A stretch of DNA of 64,000 nt from Paenarthrobacter ilicis (GTDB lineage Bacteria; Actinomycetota; Actinomycetes; Actinomycetales; Micrococcaceae). Shown here one piece after another: positions 10,884 to 20,008 of the stretch (its first letter is position 1; the number at the start of each line of letters is the position of its first letter). Location: assembly GCF_016907545.1 (NCBI RefSeq), contig NZ_JAFBCD010000001.1, positions 434,001-498,000 of the forward strand. The letters run 5' to 3'. Under the pieces are notes generated by a model, which saw only the letters and a program-made list of their open reading frames with translations, was not told where the DNA came from and did not search any database. Made by a program: the position numbers and the translations under genes.

Positions 10884-12275
10884 GTGAAGCCATCCATCGT
10901 TTGGTTCCGCGACGACCTCAGGGTCGCCGACAATCCAGCGCTGCGGGCTGCCGTCGACGACGGCGCAGCCGTAGCCCTGTACGTCCTGGACGAGGAATCG
11001 CCGGGCATCCGCCCCCACGGCGGTGCTTCACGCTGGTGGCTGCATCATTCGCTGACCGCGCTCCGCGAGGATCTTGAGGGGCTGGGTATCCCTTTGATAC
11101 TCCGCCGCGGCCCTGCGGCGGAGGTCGTGCAGAAGACCGCCTCCACGGTGGGCGCCGGCGCGCTGTTCTGGAACCGGCGGTACGGCGGGGCTGAGCGGAC
11201 GGTCGACGCCGGTATCAAGCAGTGGGCTAACGATTCAGGCCTGCACGTCTCAAGTTTCCAGGCGTCGCTGCTTCATGAGCCGTGGGAGGTCACCACCAAA
11301 ACCGGTGGCCAGTACAAGGTCTTCACTCCGTTCTGGCGGACCATCTCGGCCCAGGATTTCCGGGAACCCCTGGCAGTCCCGGAGGCTGGCCACGGATACT
11401 CCGGCACCCTGCCTGCCTATGACCAACTGGACTCCTGGCATCTCCTGCCCACCCGGCCCGACTGGGCCGGTGGCCTGGCGGACATGTGGATTCCCGGCTC
11501 TGCGGGTGGCCACAAGCGCCTTGAGGAGTTCGTGGGCAATGGCCTCTCCAGCTACAGCGAGGGCCGCAACCGCCCTGACACGGACGGGAGCAGTTGCCTT
11601 TCGCCGTATTTGCGGTGGGGCGAGCTCAGCCCCTTCGAGGTGTGGCACGCCCTGAAGAACCGGCGCTCGGAGAGTGCCTCGATTTTCGCTTCGGAGCTGG
11701 GCTGGCGCGAGTTCTGCTGGCATCAGTATTTCCACAACCCCACCCTGGCCACCGCCAACCTTCGGTCCGAGTTCGATCGCTTCCCTTGGGCTTGGCCGGG
11801 CAGCAACGGGGACCACGGAAAGCACCCCGGCCACGAGTCGGCCCCGGAGGAATTCCAGGCGTGGAAGAAGGGCCTCACAGGATTCCCCATGGTGGACGCC
11901 GGCCAACGGCAGCTCTGGAAGACCGGCTGGATGCACAACCGTGTCAGGATGGTTGCTGCGAGCTTCCTGGTGAAGAACCTGGGCATCCACTGGCAGCTGG
12001 GCGAGCAATGGTTCTGGGACACGCTGGTGGATGCCGACCCTGCGTCCAACCCGGCCAACTGGCAGTGGGTCGCCGGTTCGGGAGCTGACGCCTCGCCGTT
12101 CTTCAGGATCTTCAACCCTGAGTCGCAGCGGACCAAGTTTGATCCGCAGGGCAAGTACATTGCGCATTGGATTCCGGAGTTCGGCACGCCCGATTACCCG
12201 GAAGGCATTGTGGACCTGAAGACCACCCGCGCCGAGGCGCTGGAGGCGTACAAGGGTATGCGGGAAGTCCACTAG
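10884..12275 (+). CDS. phr: Deoxyribodipyrimidine (CPD) photolyase
   Basis: The 463-residue protein begins KPSIVWFRDDLRVADNPAL, the antenna-binding photolyase domain, and ends in the FAD-binding helical domain with ELGWREFCWHQYFH, MVDAGQRQLWKTGWMHNRVR and DADPASNPANWQWVAGSG. These are the hallmark blocks of class I photolyases, which split cyclobutane pyrimidine dimers in DNA using blue light and reduced FAD. The GTG start has AAAGGA four bases upstream. It appears to be monocistronic, preceded by a terminator and followed after 34 nt by a membrane protein on the same strand. A cryptochrome role is possible but less likely given the complete repair-type motifs. Confidence 0.95.
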   Translation: MKPSIVWFRDDLRVADNPALRAAVDDGAAVALYVLDEESPGIRPHGGASRWWLHHSLTALREDLEGLGIPLILRRGPAAEVVQKTASTVGAGALFWNRRYGGAERTVDAGIKQWANDSGLHVSSFQASLLHEPWEVTTKTGGQYKVFTPFWRTISAQDFREPLAVPEAGHGYSGTLPAYDQLDSWHLLPTRPDWAGGLADMWIPGSAGGHKRLEEFVGNGLSSYSEGRNRPDTDGSSCLSPYLRWGELSPFEVWHALKNRRSESASIFASELGWREFCWHQYFHNPTLATANLRSEFDRFPWAWPGSNGDHGKHPGHESAPEEFQAWKKGLTGFPMVDAGQRQLWKTGWMHNRVRMVAASFLVKNLGIHWQLGEQWFWDTLVDADPASNPANWQWVAGSGADASPFFRIFNPESQRTKFDPQGKYIAHWIPEFGTPDYPEGIVDLKTTRAEALEAYKGMREVH

Positions 12276-12309
12276 GGCGGTGCTCGCGGGCCGCTTGTAG
12301 GCTGGCCTG

Positions 12310-12882
12310 ATGTCCACCGAACTGCTTCTGAAAATCCTGCTGGCACTGTTTACTGCGGTGTTCATCGCCGCCATTGCGTGGTGGGCCAGGAAACACCCCA
12401 ACAGGTCCAAGGAGTACCCGGAGCGGGTCCGCATGCCCAAAATTGTTCCCTTTGTGGGGTGGCTCTTCCTGAGCGTGGGTCTTCTCATGAGCCTGGTTTC
12501 GTTCACCTACGATCGTTCCCCCTTGGGTGCCCGAATCGCTGCGGTGGCCATCGTCCTGGGCGGGTTGGCTTTCCTCTTTATGTACCGCAACTTCTACATA
12601 GCCTCCAGGGCCCATGAGGTGGCCTTCCGCAGCGTGCTCGGTGCAGAACATGTCCTCCAGTACAGCGACATCGTCCAGTATTCCGTGGTGACCATGAAGG
12701 GACAGCCGTTCCTCACGGTGAGGTCGGCAGAGGGTGTGAAACTCAGCCTGAACATCCGGTCATATGACGTGACGCCGTTGATGAGGGCCATTGATTTCCA
12801 TAAGGTCACGGGTCAGTGGCCTGCCCGCACGGACGTTGTGGAGGGAGCGCCGGGCACCGGAATCGCCTCCTCTGGAATTTAG
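12310..12882 (+). CDS. Membrane protein with a PH-like soluble domain, function unknown
   Basis: The 190-residue protein has three hydrophobic segments: LLLKILLALFTAVFIAAIAW (about 5-24), IVPFVGWLFLSVGLLMSLV (about 45-63) and IAAVAIVLGGLAFLFMYRNF (about 76-95). After these comes a soluble tail (HVLQYSDIVQYSVVTMKGQP; FLTVRSAEGVKLSLN) that reads like the beta strands of a bacterial PH-like domain. No catalytic motif is visible. It is on the same strand as photolyase and 122 nt ahead of mmsA, but I see no functional link to either. The start is the first ATG of the frame. Confidence 0.75.
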   Translation: MSTELLLKILLALFTAVFIAAIAWWARKHPNRSKEYPERVRMPKIVPFVGWLFLSVGLLMSLVSFTYDRSPLGARIAAVAIVLGGLAFLFMYRNFYIASRAHEVAFRSVLGAEHVLQYSDIVQYSVVTMKGQPFLTVRSAEGVKLSLNIRSYDVTPLMRAIDFHKVTGQWPARTDVVEGAPGTGIASSGI

Positions 12883-12895
12883 TAGGAAGTCCGAG

Positions 12896-12918
12896 TATAT
12901 TCAGGGTCAGAGATGACC
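12896..12918 (+). promoter_or_regulatory. Putative promoter/operator of the mmsA operon
   Basis: A -10-like TATATT (12896-12901) is followed at once by the inverted repeat GGTCA-GAGA-TGACC (12905-12918), about 90 bases before the mmsA start. A repressor bound here would block transcription. The regulator is not identifiable. Confidence 0.35.
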
Positions 12919-13004
12919 TGGATCACAATTGGTCACGTGTTCCCCCGCTCGGGCCCAGCCCCGGCGGCACGGCAGTCATTCACGATGCAAAGGAGCATTT
13001 CACC

Positions 13005-14504
13005 ATGGTGCGTGAGCTTTCCCATTACGTGGGCGGCCAGAGGATCGACGGCACGTCCGGGCGGTTCAGTGACGTCTACGATCCCTGCACTGGCCAGGTC
13101 CAGGCGCGGCTTCCCCTGGCCAGCGCGGACGAGGTTCGCGACGCGGTCGCAAATGCCGGGAAGGGCCAGCTCGAGTGGGCAGCCATGAACCCGCAACGCC
13201 GGGGGCGCATCCTGCTCAAGTTCGTGGACCTGGTCAACCAGAACATGGACGAGCTCGCCACGCTCCTGTCCTCCGAGCACGGCAAGACCTTCGCCGACGC
13301 CAAAGGCGATATCCAGCGGGGGATTGAAGTGGTGGAGTTCTCCGCCGGTGCTCCGCATTTGCTCAAGGGCGAATTCTCGGACAACGCGGGCCAAGGGATC
13401 GATGTCCACTCCCTGCGCCAGCCGCTGGGCGTGGTCGCAGGCATCACCCCTTTCAACTTCCCGGCCATGATCCCGCTCTGGAAATCGGGACCCGCACTCG
13501 CGGCGGGCAACGCGTTCATCCTCAAGCCCTCCGAGCGTGATCCCTCCGTTCCGCTGCGCCTGGCGGAGCTCTACAGCCAGGCCGGCGTTCCGGACGGCGT
13601 GTTCAACGTGATCAACGGGGACAAGGAAGCCGTAGACGCGCTGCTGGAAGATCCGCGGGTCAAGGCCATTGGCTTTGTGGGGTCCACGCCGATCGCCCAG
13701 TACATCTACGCCACCGCCGCAGCGCACGGCAAACGCGCGCAGTGTTTTGGCGGGGCCAAGAACCACATGGTGATCATGCCCGACGCCGATCTGGACATGG
13801 CTGCCGACGCCCTGATGGGTGCGGGGTACGGTTCCGCCGGCGAACGCTGCATGGCGATCTCGGTGGCCGTTCCGGTGGGCCAGGAAACCGCAGACGCGCT
13901 GGTGGCCAAGCTGACCGAGCGCATCAAGGACCTCAAGGTGGGACACAGCCTGGATAAGGACTCGGACTTCGGTCCTGTGGTGGCCGCTTCTGCCAAGGAG
14001 AGGATCGAGGGCTACATCCAGTCCGGCGTGGAAGAAGGCGCAACCCTGGTCACCGATGGCCGTGGACTCACCGTGGACGGCTACGACGGCGGATTCTGGG
14101 TTGGTCCCACGCTGTTCGACAACGTCACCAAGGACATGAAGATCTACAAGGAAGAGATCTTCGGCCCGGTCCTCAGCGTGCTGCGCGCGGCTGACTACGA
14201 CGAAGCGCTCAGGCTCTGCAGCGAGCATGAGTTCGGCAACGGCGTCGCCATCTTCACCCGCGACGGCGACTCCGCCCGCGACTTCGCCAGCCGCGTGGAA
14301 GTCGGGATGGTGGGAATCAACGTTCCCATTCCCGTGCCGATCGCCTACTACACGTTCGGCGGTTGGAAGGCCTCCGGCTTCGGTGACCTGAACCAGCACG
14401 GCGCCGACGCCTTCCGCTTCTACACCAAGACCAAGACCGTGACGTCCCGGTGGCCTTCCGGCATTCGCCAGGGCGCAAGCTTCGTGATGCCGGCAGGCAG
14501 CTAA
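13005..14504 (+). CDS. mmsA: CoA-acylating methylmalonate-semialdehyde dehydrogenase
   Basis: The protein (499 aa from the ATG at 13005) is an aldehyde dehydrogenase of the MmsA/IolA subgroup: GVVAGITPFNFPAMIPLWK, FVGSTPIAQYIY and the catalytic cysteine in GSAGERCMAIS (Cys282). These enzymes oxidise methylmalonate semialdehyde or malonate semialdehyde with CoA and NAD+ to propionyl-CoA or acetyl-CoA. The longer open frame from 12816 overlaps the previous gene and lacks a ribosome site; AGGAG at 12990 supports 13005. Its stop shares one base with the next start (TAATG). Together with the next three genes this looks like the distal valine degradation pathway. Confidence 0.95.
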   Translation: MVRELSHYVGGQRIDGTSGRFSDVYDPCTGQVQARLPLASADEVRDAVANAGKGQLEWAAMNPQRRGRILLKFVDLVNQNMDELATLLSSEHGKTFADAKGDIQRGIEVVEFSAGAPHLLKGEFSDNAGQGIDVHSLRQPLGVVAGITPFNFPAMIPLWKSGPALAAGNAFILKPSERDPSVPLRLAELYSQAGVPDGVFNVINGDKEAVDALLEDPRVKAIGFVGSTPIAQYIYATAAAHGKRAQCFGGAKNHMVIMPDADLDMAADALMGAGYGSAGERCMAISVAVPVGQETADALVAKLTERIKDLKVGHSLDKDSDFGPVVAASAKERIEGYIQSGVEEGATLVTDGRGLTVDGYDGGFWVGPTLFDNVTKDMKIYKEEIFGPVLSVLRAADYDEALRLCSEHEFGNGVAIFTRDGDSARDFASRVEVGMVGINVPIPVPIAYYTFGGWKASGFGDLNQHGADAFRFYTKTKTVTSRWPSGIRQGASFVMPAGS

Positions 14505-15595
14505 TGGGGGCTGAAGAGGTAGAGGAAGAAGTTCTGTTCGAGCGCCGCGGCCACCTGGGAATCGTCACGCTCAACCGCCCCAAGGCAGTCAACGCACTCA
14601 ACGCAGGGATGGTCAAAGCGATGCTCAGCCAGTTGACGGACTGGGCCGACGACCCCGCCGTTGCCACCGTTGTGGTGCGTGGTGCGGGCGATCGCGGGCT
14701 GTGTGCCGGTGGCGACATCGTGGCCATTTACAAAGACATGCTGCACGGCGGAACGGAAACGGCGGAGTTCTGGGCGGACGAATACCGGCTCAACGCGCTG
14801 ATCGCGCACTACCCCAAGCCCTATGTGGCCTTCATGGATGGCTTGGTCCTGGGCGGCGGGGTGGGTATTTCGGCGCATGGTTCGGTCCGGGTGGTCACCG
14901 AACGGACCCGGACCGGGATGCCGGAAACCACTATCGGTTTTGTGCCCGACGTCGGCGGCACGCTGCTGCTGTCCCGCTCACCGGGGGAAGCAGGAATCCA
15001 CGCAGCCCTGACAGGGGCCCACCTGTCCGGTGCAGACGCGCTGTTCCTCGGTCTCGCGGACCACTTCGTGCCGTCCGAAAGCCTCCCCGCGCTGGCGGAG
15101 GCGCTGGAAAGCTCGACGGCGGAGGCCGCCGTCGAACGTTTTGCCCAAGCGGCGCCGGGCTCGGCGTTGGCGGCGCAGCGGCAGTGGATTGACGCCGCCT
15201 ACGCCCACGATGACGCGGAGGAAATCGTCCGGAGCCTGCGCACCTTGGGTGACGAGGCAGCAGCCGCGGCGGACACCATCGAGGCTAAGTCGCCGACGTC
15301 GGTCAAGGTCACCTTGGAATCCCTGCGACGCGTCCGGGGGATGAGCCTGGAAGAAGCGCTGGACCAGGAATACCGGGTGGGCCTGCGATGCCTGGCCGGG
15401 CCCGATTTCCGCGAGGGAATCCGCGCGCAGGTGGTGGACAAGGACCGCAACCCGCAGTGGAAGCCGGCCACCCTGTCGGACGTCCATGAGTCCGACGTCG
15501 AGGGCTACTTTGCCTCGCTGGACGAGCGCGAACTGGGCCTGTCCAGCGTATCCAACCCGTCCAGCCATTCCAGTCAGTTGAAGGAGACCCCATGA
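14504..15595 (+). CDS. 3-hydroxyisobutyryl-CoA hydrolase (enoyl-CoA hydratase/isomerase family)
   Basis: The 363-residue crotonase-fold protein contains GLCAGGDIVAIYKDM and VAFMDGLVLGGGVGISAHGS, then MPETTIGFVPDVGGTLLLSR, followed by a long C-terminal extension (HDDAEEIVRSLRTLG; GIRAQVVDKDRNPQWKP). The extension and the GGD/MPE motifs are those of 3-hydroxyisobutyryl-CoA hydrolases, not short enoyl-CoA hydratases. The enzyme frees 3-hydroxyisobutyrate from its CoA ester, making the substrate of the next gene. The ATG overlaps the mmsA stop by one base, and its own stop overlaps mmsB by 4 bp. Confidence 0.9.
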   Translation: MGAEEVEEEVLFERRGHLGIVTLNRPKAVNALNAGMVKAMLSQLTDWADDPAVATVVVRGAGDRGLCAGGDIVAIYKDMLHGGTETAEFWADEYRLNALIAHYPKPYVAFMDGLVLGGGVGISAHGSVRVVTERTRTGMPETTIGFVPDVGGTLLLSRSPGEAGIHAALTGAHLSGADALFLGLADHFVPSESLPALAEALESSTAEAAVERFAQAAPGSALAAQRQWIDAAYAHDDAEEIVRSLRTLGDEAAAAADTIEAKSPTSVKVTLESLRRVRGMSLEEALDQEYRVGLRCLAGPDFREGIRAQVVDKDRNPQWKPATLSDVHESDVEGYFASLDERELGLSSVSNPSSHSSQLKETP

Positions 15596-16512
15596 CAGAG
15601 AACGCTGCAGCAACCGGCCTGATCGCCTTCCTGGGGCTGGGGCACATGGGCGGGCCCATGGCCGCAAACCTCCTCAAGGCCGGGCACCAGGTGATCGGGT
15701 ATGACCCCGTGCCCGCGGCCGTGGAGGCGGCTGTTGCCCACGGGATTCCCATGGCAGCCAGCCCGACTGAAGCCGTGACCGGGGCATCGGTTGTGCTGAC
15801 CATGCTGCCCAGCGGCAAACACGTCCTGGACGCGTATCGGGGCGTGGACGGACCGGGATTGCTTTCCACTGCGAAGCCGGACACGCTGTTCCTGGACTGC
15901 TCCACCATCAACGTGGACGAAGCCCGTGAGGCTGCCGCGCTGGCCGTGGATGCCGGGCACCGTTCCGTCGACGCACCTGTGTCCGGCGGTGTCGTGGGCG
16001 CCGAGGCCGGGACCCTGACCTTCATGGTGGGTGCTTTGCCGGAGGACTTCCAGACCGTAAAGCCCATTCTGGAGCTCATGGGCAAAAGGATTGTCCACTG
16101 CGGAGACCATGGCGCCGGGCAGGCCGCAAAAGTCTGCAACAACATGATCCTGGGCGTTTCCATGATTGCCGTGGCGGAGGCCTTTGTGCTGGGCGAAAAG
16201 CTTGGCCTCACCCACCAGGCATTGTTCGATGTTGCGTCCAACGCTTCCGGCCAGTGCTGGGCTCTGACCACCAACTGTCCTGTTCCAGGTCCCGTCCCCA
16301 CCAGTCCCGCCAACCGCGACTACCAGCCCGGTTTCGCCGGAGCGCTGATGGCCAAGGACCTTCGGCTGGCACTGAACGCCTTGGAAAGCACCGGCGTGGC
16401 GGCGGAAATGGGGCCGCTGGCATCGAGGATTTACGACGCTTTCGCCGCAGGAGAAGGCGCCGGGCGGGACTTCTCCGGGATCATCACTGATATCCGCGAC
16501 AAATCCGTGTGA
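15592..16512 (+). CDS. mmsB: 3-hydroxyisobutyrate dehydrogenase
   Basis: A Rossmann domain opens with FLGLGHMGGPMAANLLKAGH. The substrate motif DAPVSGGVVGAEAGTLTFMV and the catalytic lysine in GAGQAAKVCNNMILG follow, the pattern of beta-hydroxyacid dehydrogenases. At 306 residues it has the normal family length. It oxidises 3-hydroxyisobutyrate to methylmalonate semialdehyde, the substrate of MmsA encoded at the head of the operon. The ATG overlaps the previous stop (ATGA). The stop lies 39 nt before the next start. Confidence 0.94.
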   Translation: MTENAAATGLIAFLGLGHMGGPMAANLLKAGHQVIGYDPVPAAVEAAVAHGIPMAASPTEAVTGASVVLTMLPSGKHVLDAYRGVDGPGLLSTAKPDTLFLDCSTINVDEAREAAALAVDAGHRSVDAPVSGGVVGAEAGTLTFMVGALPEDFQTVKPILELMGKRIVHCGDHGAGQAAKVCNNMILGVSMIAVAEAFVLGEKLGLTHQALFDVASNASGQCWALTTNCPVPGPVPTSPANRDYQPGFAGALMAKDLRLALNALESTGVAAEMGPLASRIYDAFAAGEGAGRDFSGIITDIRDKSV

Positions 16513-16551
16513 CAGATTGAAGGCTTGGAAGCTTGTGACGAGAGGGAGAGC

Positions 16552-17325
16552 ATGACGTTTCAGAACATAATGGTGGAGCGCCGGGGACGCGTGGGCGTGG
16601 TGACACTGAACAGGCCGGCGGCCCTGAATGCGTTGAACACCGCCTTGATGAACGAGCTTGTGGCTGCCGTGACGGACATGGACCGTGACCCTGGGGTAGG
16701 TGCCGTGGTCATCACGGGCTCTGCGAAGGCCTTCGCAGCCGGCGCCGACATCAAGGAGATGTCCTCCAACACCTACATGGACATGTACGCAGCGGACTGG
16801 TTCCGGCACTGGGAGGACCTCACCCGGCTGCGCATACCCGTGATCGCGGCAGTGTCCGGTTTTGCATTGGGCGGCGGCTGCGAACTGGCCATGATGGCCG
16901 ACATCATCATTGCCGGCGACAACGCAAAGTTCGGCCAGCCCGAGATCAACCTTGGAGTGATTCCCGGAATGGGCGGTTCGCAACGGCTCACCCGCGCCGT
17001 GGGCAAAGCCAAGACAATGGACATGATCCTGACCGGCCGGTTCATGGACGCCGAAGAAGCCGAACGCTCCGGCCTGGTGTCCCGTGTGGTTCCTGCCGCT
17101 GAGGTGGTTGATGAGGCCATCAAGGCCGCGGAAGTCATCGCCTCCAAATCCAAGCCCGCCGCGATGGTGGCCAAGGAAACCGTGAACGCAGCCTTCGAGA
17201 TGGGCCTTACGCAGGGCGTGGTCTTTGAACGCAGGGTGTTCCACTCGCTCTTCGCCACGGATGACCAGAAGGAAGGAATGGCAGCCTTCACGGAAAAGCG
17301 CGAGCCTCAGTTCAAACACCAATAA
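16552..17325 (+). CDS. Enoyl-CoA hydratase
   Basis: The 257-residue crotonase protein has [19 protein letters not shown] and [19 protein letters not shown] for the oxyanion hole, and [19 protein letters not shown] with the two catalytic glutamates typical of active 2-enoyl-CoA hydratases. It would hydrate methacrylyl-CoA to 3-hydroxyisobutyryl-CoA, feeding the hydrolase two genes upstream. AGGGAG lies just before the chosen ATG at 16552; the longer frame from 16525 has no ribosome site. It is the last gene of the operon. A broader role in fatty-acid oxidation is also possible. Confidence 0.92.
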   Translation: MTFQNIMVERRGRVGVVTLNRPAALNALNTALMNELVAAVTDMDRDPGVGAVVITGSAKAFAAGADIKEMSSNTYMDMYAADWFRHWEDLTRLRIPVIAAVSGFALGGGCELAMMADIIIAGDNAKFGQPEINLGVIPGMGGSQRLTRAVGKAKTMDMILTGRFMDAEEAERSGLVSRVVPAAEVVDEAIKAAEVIASKSKPAAMVAKETVNAAFEMGLTQGVVFERRVFHSLFATDDQKEGMAAFTEKREPQFKHQ

Positions 17326-17347
17326 CCCGCACCAAACCCATTGCCAA

Positions 17348-17385
17348 CCCGCTATTCCGTTGTTGGCCAACCACGGAATTGCGGG
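17348..17385. repeat. 38-bp near-perfect palindrome plus extra arm copy
   Basis: Two 19-base arms, CCCGCTATTCCGTTGTTGG and CCAACCACGGAATTGCGGG, match as inverted repeats at 17 of 19 positions with no loop. A second GGCCAACAACG copy at 17384-17394 can pair with CGTTGTTGGCC (17358-17368) instead. It sits 22 bp after the enoyl-CoA hydratase stop. There is no T tract, so a simple terminator is not certain. Confidence 0.6.
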
Positions 17386-17476
17386 CCAACAACGACTTCA
17401 GACGCCACAGGCGGGGCAGCCCTGGATTTGAGTGCTGCGTGGATAAACTCGGGGCACTGACGAATGGGGAGAGAAC

Positions 17477-17791
17477 ATGTCAACGGAGATCGTTCACACT
17501 GTGCAGACCGATACGCCTGTGCAGACCGATACGCGTGTGCAGCCGGTCAACCGCACCGCCATCGTGGCCGCAGCGATGGCAGTACTGGCCATCGTTGGCC
17601 TGTTCTTCGCAGGCATGGCTGCCATCGCCATCTTCGTGGTGGGAGCAGGTCATGTCGCGTTGAACCAGATCCAGCAGCGCGGTGAACGGGGACGCGGTTT
17701 CGCCCTCGCAGCCCTTGCTGTTGGCTACGGAATCGGCGTACTGTCCCTCGGCTCCGCGTTGATCTTCGCCTTCACCTCCGCCGCCCAGTAG
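17477..17791 (+). CDS. Small DUF4190-type membrane protein
   Basis: The 104-residue protein has two transmembrane segments (AIVAAAMAVLAIVGLFFAGM, continuing into AAIAIFVVGAGH, about 29-60, and FALAALAVGYGIGVLSLGSA, about 75-94) around a short loop HVALNQIQQRGERGRG. That loop is the signature of DUF4190 proteins common in actinobacteria. The N terminus contains a duplicated VQTDT unit, encoded by an exact-phase 18-bp tandem repeat at 17501-17536 with one base difference. A GGGGAG ribosome site precedes the ATG. Function is unknown. It is not obviously linked to the upstream operon. Confidence 0.8.
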   Translation: MSTEIVHTVQTDTPVQTDTRVQPVNRTAIVAAAMAVLAIVGLFFAGMAAIAIFVVGAGHVALNQIQQRGERGRGFALAALAVGYGIGVLSLGSALIFAFTSAAQ

Positions 17792-17810
17792 GTCAACGGC
17801 TCCAGAAGTC

Positions 17811-18464
17811 CTAGGCCGGGACAAGCGCCGCGTCGAAGAACGCGCGTTCCAGCCGCACGGCTTCGGCGAACGTCACAGCCACGCGTTGCCGCTGCTGCGG
17901 CGAGGAGGGCTCGACGGCGTCAAACTCGTCGCGGAGCCATGTCACCCATGCGTTGTATCCGGGGTTGTTGTGGAGGCGGATCCACTCGGCATGCTTTGCC
18001 TGCGCCGGCCAAGTGTCAGGATCACCGGCGCGGGCAGCCCAGTCGCCGTACAGCCACTCGGCAACCAGCAGGACTGCCAGGACTTCCGGGTAGGAACGGG
18101 TGGCCAAGGCACTGCGCATGAGGGCATCGAAGTCGCGCGTGGCTGTGCCCAGAGCGGGCGCTGTTCTGTCTGCTTCCGGCACATCCAGTTCCTCGAAGGA
18201 ATCCTGGAAGTACGTGTTCTCGTCAGAAGCGAAAGCCCCGAGTACCCCGGCGAACACCAACCGAGAGGGCAATGAAGGAGCCGACGCGACGGCCTGGCCG
18301 AGGAGGGCTGTGAAGGCATCGCAGAACTGGTAGTCCTGCACGAGGTAGCCGCGCAGGTGGTCATCGCCCAGGGATCCGTCCAGCAGTTGGTCCACGAATG
18401 GATGATTGACTGATGCGTCCCAGTCCTGGGCGCAGGTTTTCTTGAGTTCTTCGGCAAAGCCCAC
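17811..18464 (-). CDS. tenA: TenA_E-type thiamin-pyrimidine salvage protein (TenA family)
   Basis: The 217-residue helical protein shows LRGYLVQDYQFCDAF and VLLVAEWLYGDWAARA, the TenA active-site helices. In TenA_C enzymes the second helix carries the catalytic cysteine; here the position holds Ala-Glu (VAEW), the mark of the TenA_E group described from plants and some bacteria. TenA_E proteins were reported to act on formylamino- and aminopyrimidine breakdown products of thiamin. The open frame runs to 18743, but GGAGGA at 18471-18476 places the start at the GTG of 18464. No other thiamin gene is nearby. The 3' end faces the DUF4190 gene. Confidence 0.85.
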   Translation of the reverse strand: MGFAEELKKTCAQDWDASVNHPFVDQLLDGSLGDDHLRGYLVQDYQFCDAFTALLGQAVASAPSLPSRLVFAGVLGAFASDENTYFQDSFEELDVPEADRTAPALGTATRDFDALMRSALATRSYPEVLAVLLVAEWLYGDWAARAGDPDTWPAQAKHAEWIRLHNNPGYNAWVTWLRDEFDAVEPSSPQQRQRVAVTFAEAVRLERAFFDAALVPA

Positions 18465-18674
18465 GATGTTTCCTCCTGAGGTATCAGCTACGGAGCCTAG
18501 CAGCGTGCTGTGCCAGCGGGCCGGGGATGACGCTCTGGTGCTCGCGCAGGAGACCGTGCCCGGCTCGGAAGTCCGCACCACCCTCCCAGGGACTCCCATA
18601 CTTGGCGGCAGTCGCTGGACTCCCGTTGCGATCGCAGACCTTATTTTGTCGGTGCCTGGTGCCAGAGTAAGGAC
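18465..18674. other. Divergent intergenic region between tenA and the HNH gene
   Basis: This 210-bp space contains the ribosome site of tenA at its left end and AAGGA just before the HNH start. I see no convincing promoter pair, hairpin or repeat in it. Confidence 0.4.
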
Positions 18675-20000
18675 ATGGTGCGAAGTGTGGAGAGGCAGTC
18701 GGGCGCAGTAATGGCGCTTGGGCGCACTCCCGGGGTAACCCATTCCCCGAAGCCCGCCACCGTTCCGGCCAGCACCGTTAGCAGCGATTTGATCAATCAG
18801 TTGCGGGTCCTGGAGGAGATGAAGTCGTCTATCTCCGCTTTGCAGGCGCGGGTAGCTGTGGCCTTTGATCTTTCCCAGCGTGCTGAACAGGCTGAGGCAG
18901 GCGTTCCTGCCTCGGAGCGTGGCCAGGGGGTGGGTGCCCAGGTGGCGTTGGCCCGGGGGGAATCCCCGAACCGCGGGGCTCGGCTGCTTGGCTTTGCGAA
19001 GGCCCTTGTGATGGAGATGCCGCGCACTTTGGCTGCTCTACAGTACGGGCACTTGAATGAATGGCGTGCCACGCTGCTCGTCAGGGAAACGGCGTGCTTA
19101 TCCGCGGAGGACCGGTGTGCGGTGGATGAGGAGCTCGCCGCCGATGCCGGAACCTTTGATGGGAAGGGAGACAAGGCGATCGTTGCGGCGGCCAAGGCTG
19201 CTGCGTATCGGAGGGATCCGCGCTCGGTGGTCGGCCGTGCCAGCCGTGCCGCGAGTGAACGGACCGTGAGTCTGCGTCCGGCGCCGGACACCATGACCTA
19301 CCTGACCGCGCTGCTTCCGGTCGCCCAAGGGGTGGCGGTCTACGCCGCGCTGACTCGGGCCGCTGATTCGGCCCGTTCCGCAGGGGATCCAGGTCGGTCC
19401 AGCGGGGACGGCCGGGGTCGTGGTCAACTGATGGCCGACACCCTGGTGGAGCGCGTCACCGGCACCCCGGGCGGGATTTCAGGCATCAACCTGAACCTTG
19501 TCATGACCGACCGCACTCTCTTCCAAGGCGACAGCGAACCAGCCCGGCTTCAGGGTTACGGAATCGTCCCGGCAGAATGGGCCAGAACCGTTGTTGGCGC
19601 GGAGCGGCCGGCCCAGGACCAGGAGTTCTCTGTCTGGCTTCGCCGCCTGTATACCGCGCCGTCCACGGGAGAGCTACTTGGCACAGACTCCAGAGCCCGG
19701 TTCTTTAGCGGTCGGCTACGGCGCTTCATCGAAACCCGCGACGATACCTGCCGGACGCCGTATTGCGATGCGCCCATCCGACACATCGACCACGTGGTTC
19801 CGTGGCGCTTCGGAGGGCAAACAAACCTCGCCAACGGCGCAGGACTCTGCGAAGCATGCAACCACACCAAAGAACACCCCGGCTGGGCCATCCGAGCCGT
19901 ACATGCCGACGTGCACACGTTGGAAGTCACCACGCCCACCGGGCACACGTACCAATCAAAGGCCCCACCCCTGCCGGGACATCTCCCGTTCAGAACGTAG
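18675..20000 (+). CDS. DUF222 / HNH endonuclease domain protein
   Basis: The 441-residue protein has a long N-terminal DUF222 (13E12-repeat-like) helical domain ([40 protein letters not shown]) and a C-terminal HNH nuclease motif. In the latter, [36 protein letters not shown] and HTKEH give the two zinc-binding Cys pairs and the HIDHVVP catalytic core. Such genes are present in many copies in actinobacterial genomes and their role is not established; mobile origin is often suspected. No inverted ends, integrase or transposase flank it. It is convergent with marR, with only 8 bp between stops. The exact start is uncertain because AAGGA lies too close to the ATG, so 18678 (GTG) is an alternative. 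Confidence 0.85.
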   Translation: MVRSVERQSGAVMALGRTPGVTHSPKPATVPASTVSSDLINQLRVLEEMKSSISALQARVAVAFDLSQRAEQAEAGVPASERGQGVGAQVALARGESPNRGARLLGFAKALVMEMPRTLAALQYGHLNEWRATLLVRETACLSAEDRCAVDEELAADAGTFDGKGDKAIVAAAKAAAYRRDPRSVVGRASRAASERTVSLRPAPDTMTYLTALLPVAQGVAVYAALTRAADSARSAGDPGRSSGDGRGRGQLMADTLVERVTGTPGGISGINLNLVMTDRTLFQGDSEPARLQGYGIVPAEWARTVVGAERPAQDQEFSVWLRRLYTAPSTGELLGTDSRARFFSGRLRRFIETRDDTCRTPYCDAPIRHIDHVVPWRFGGQTNLANGAGLCEACNHTKEHPGWAIRAVHADVHTLEVTTPTGHTYQSKAPPLPGHLPFRT

Positions 20001-20008
20001 AGATTCCG

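Noticed and set aside
18675..20000. Homing endonuclease or mobile element
   Set aside because: DUF222/HNH genes are abundant in actinobacteria. No inverted ends, target duplication, integrase or split host gene was seen.
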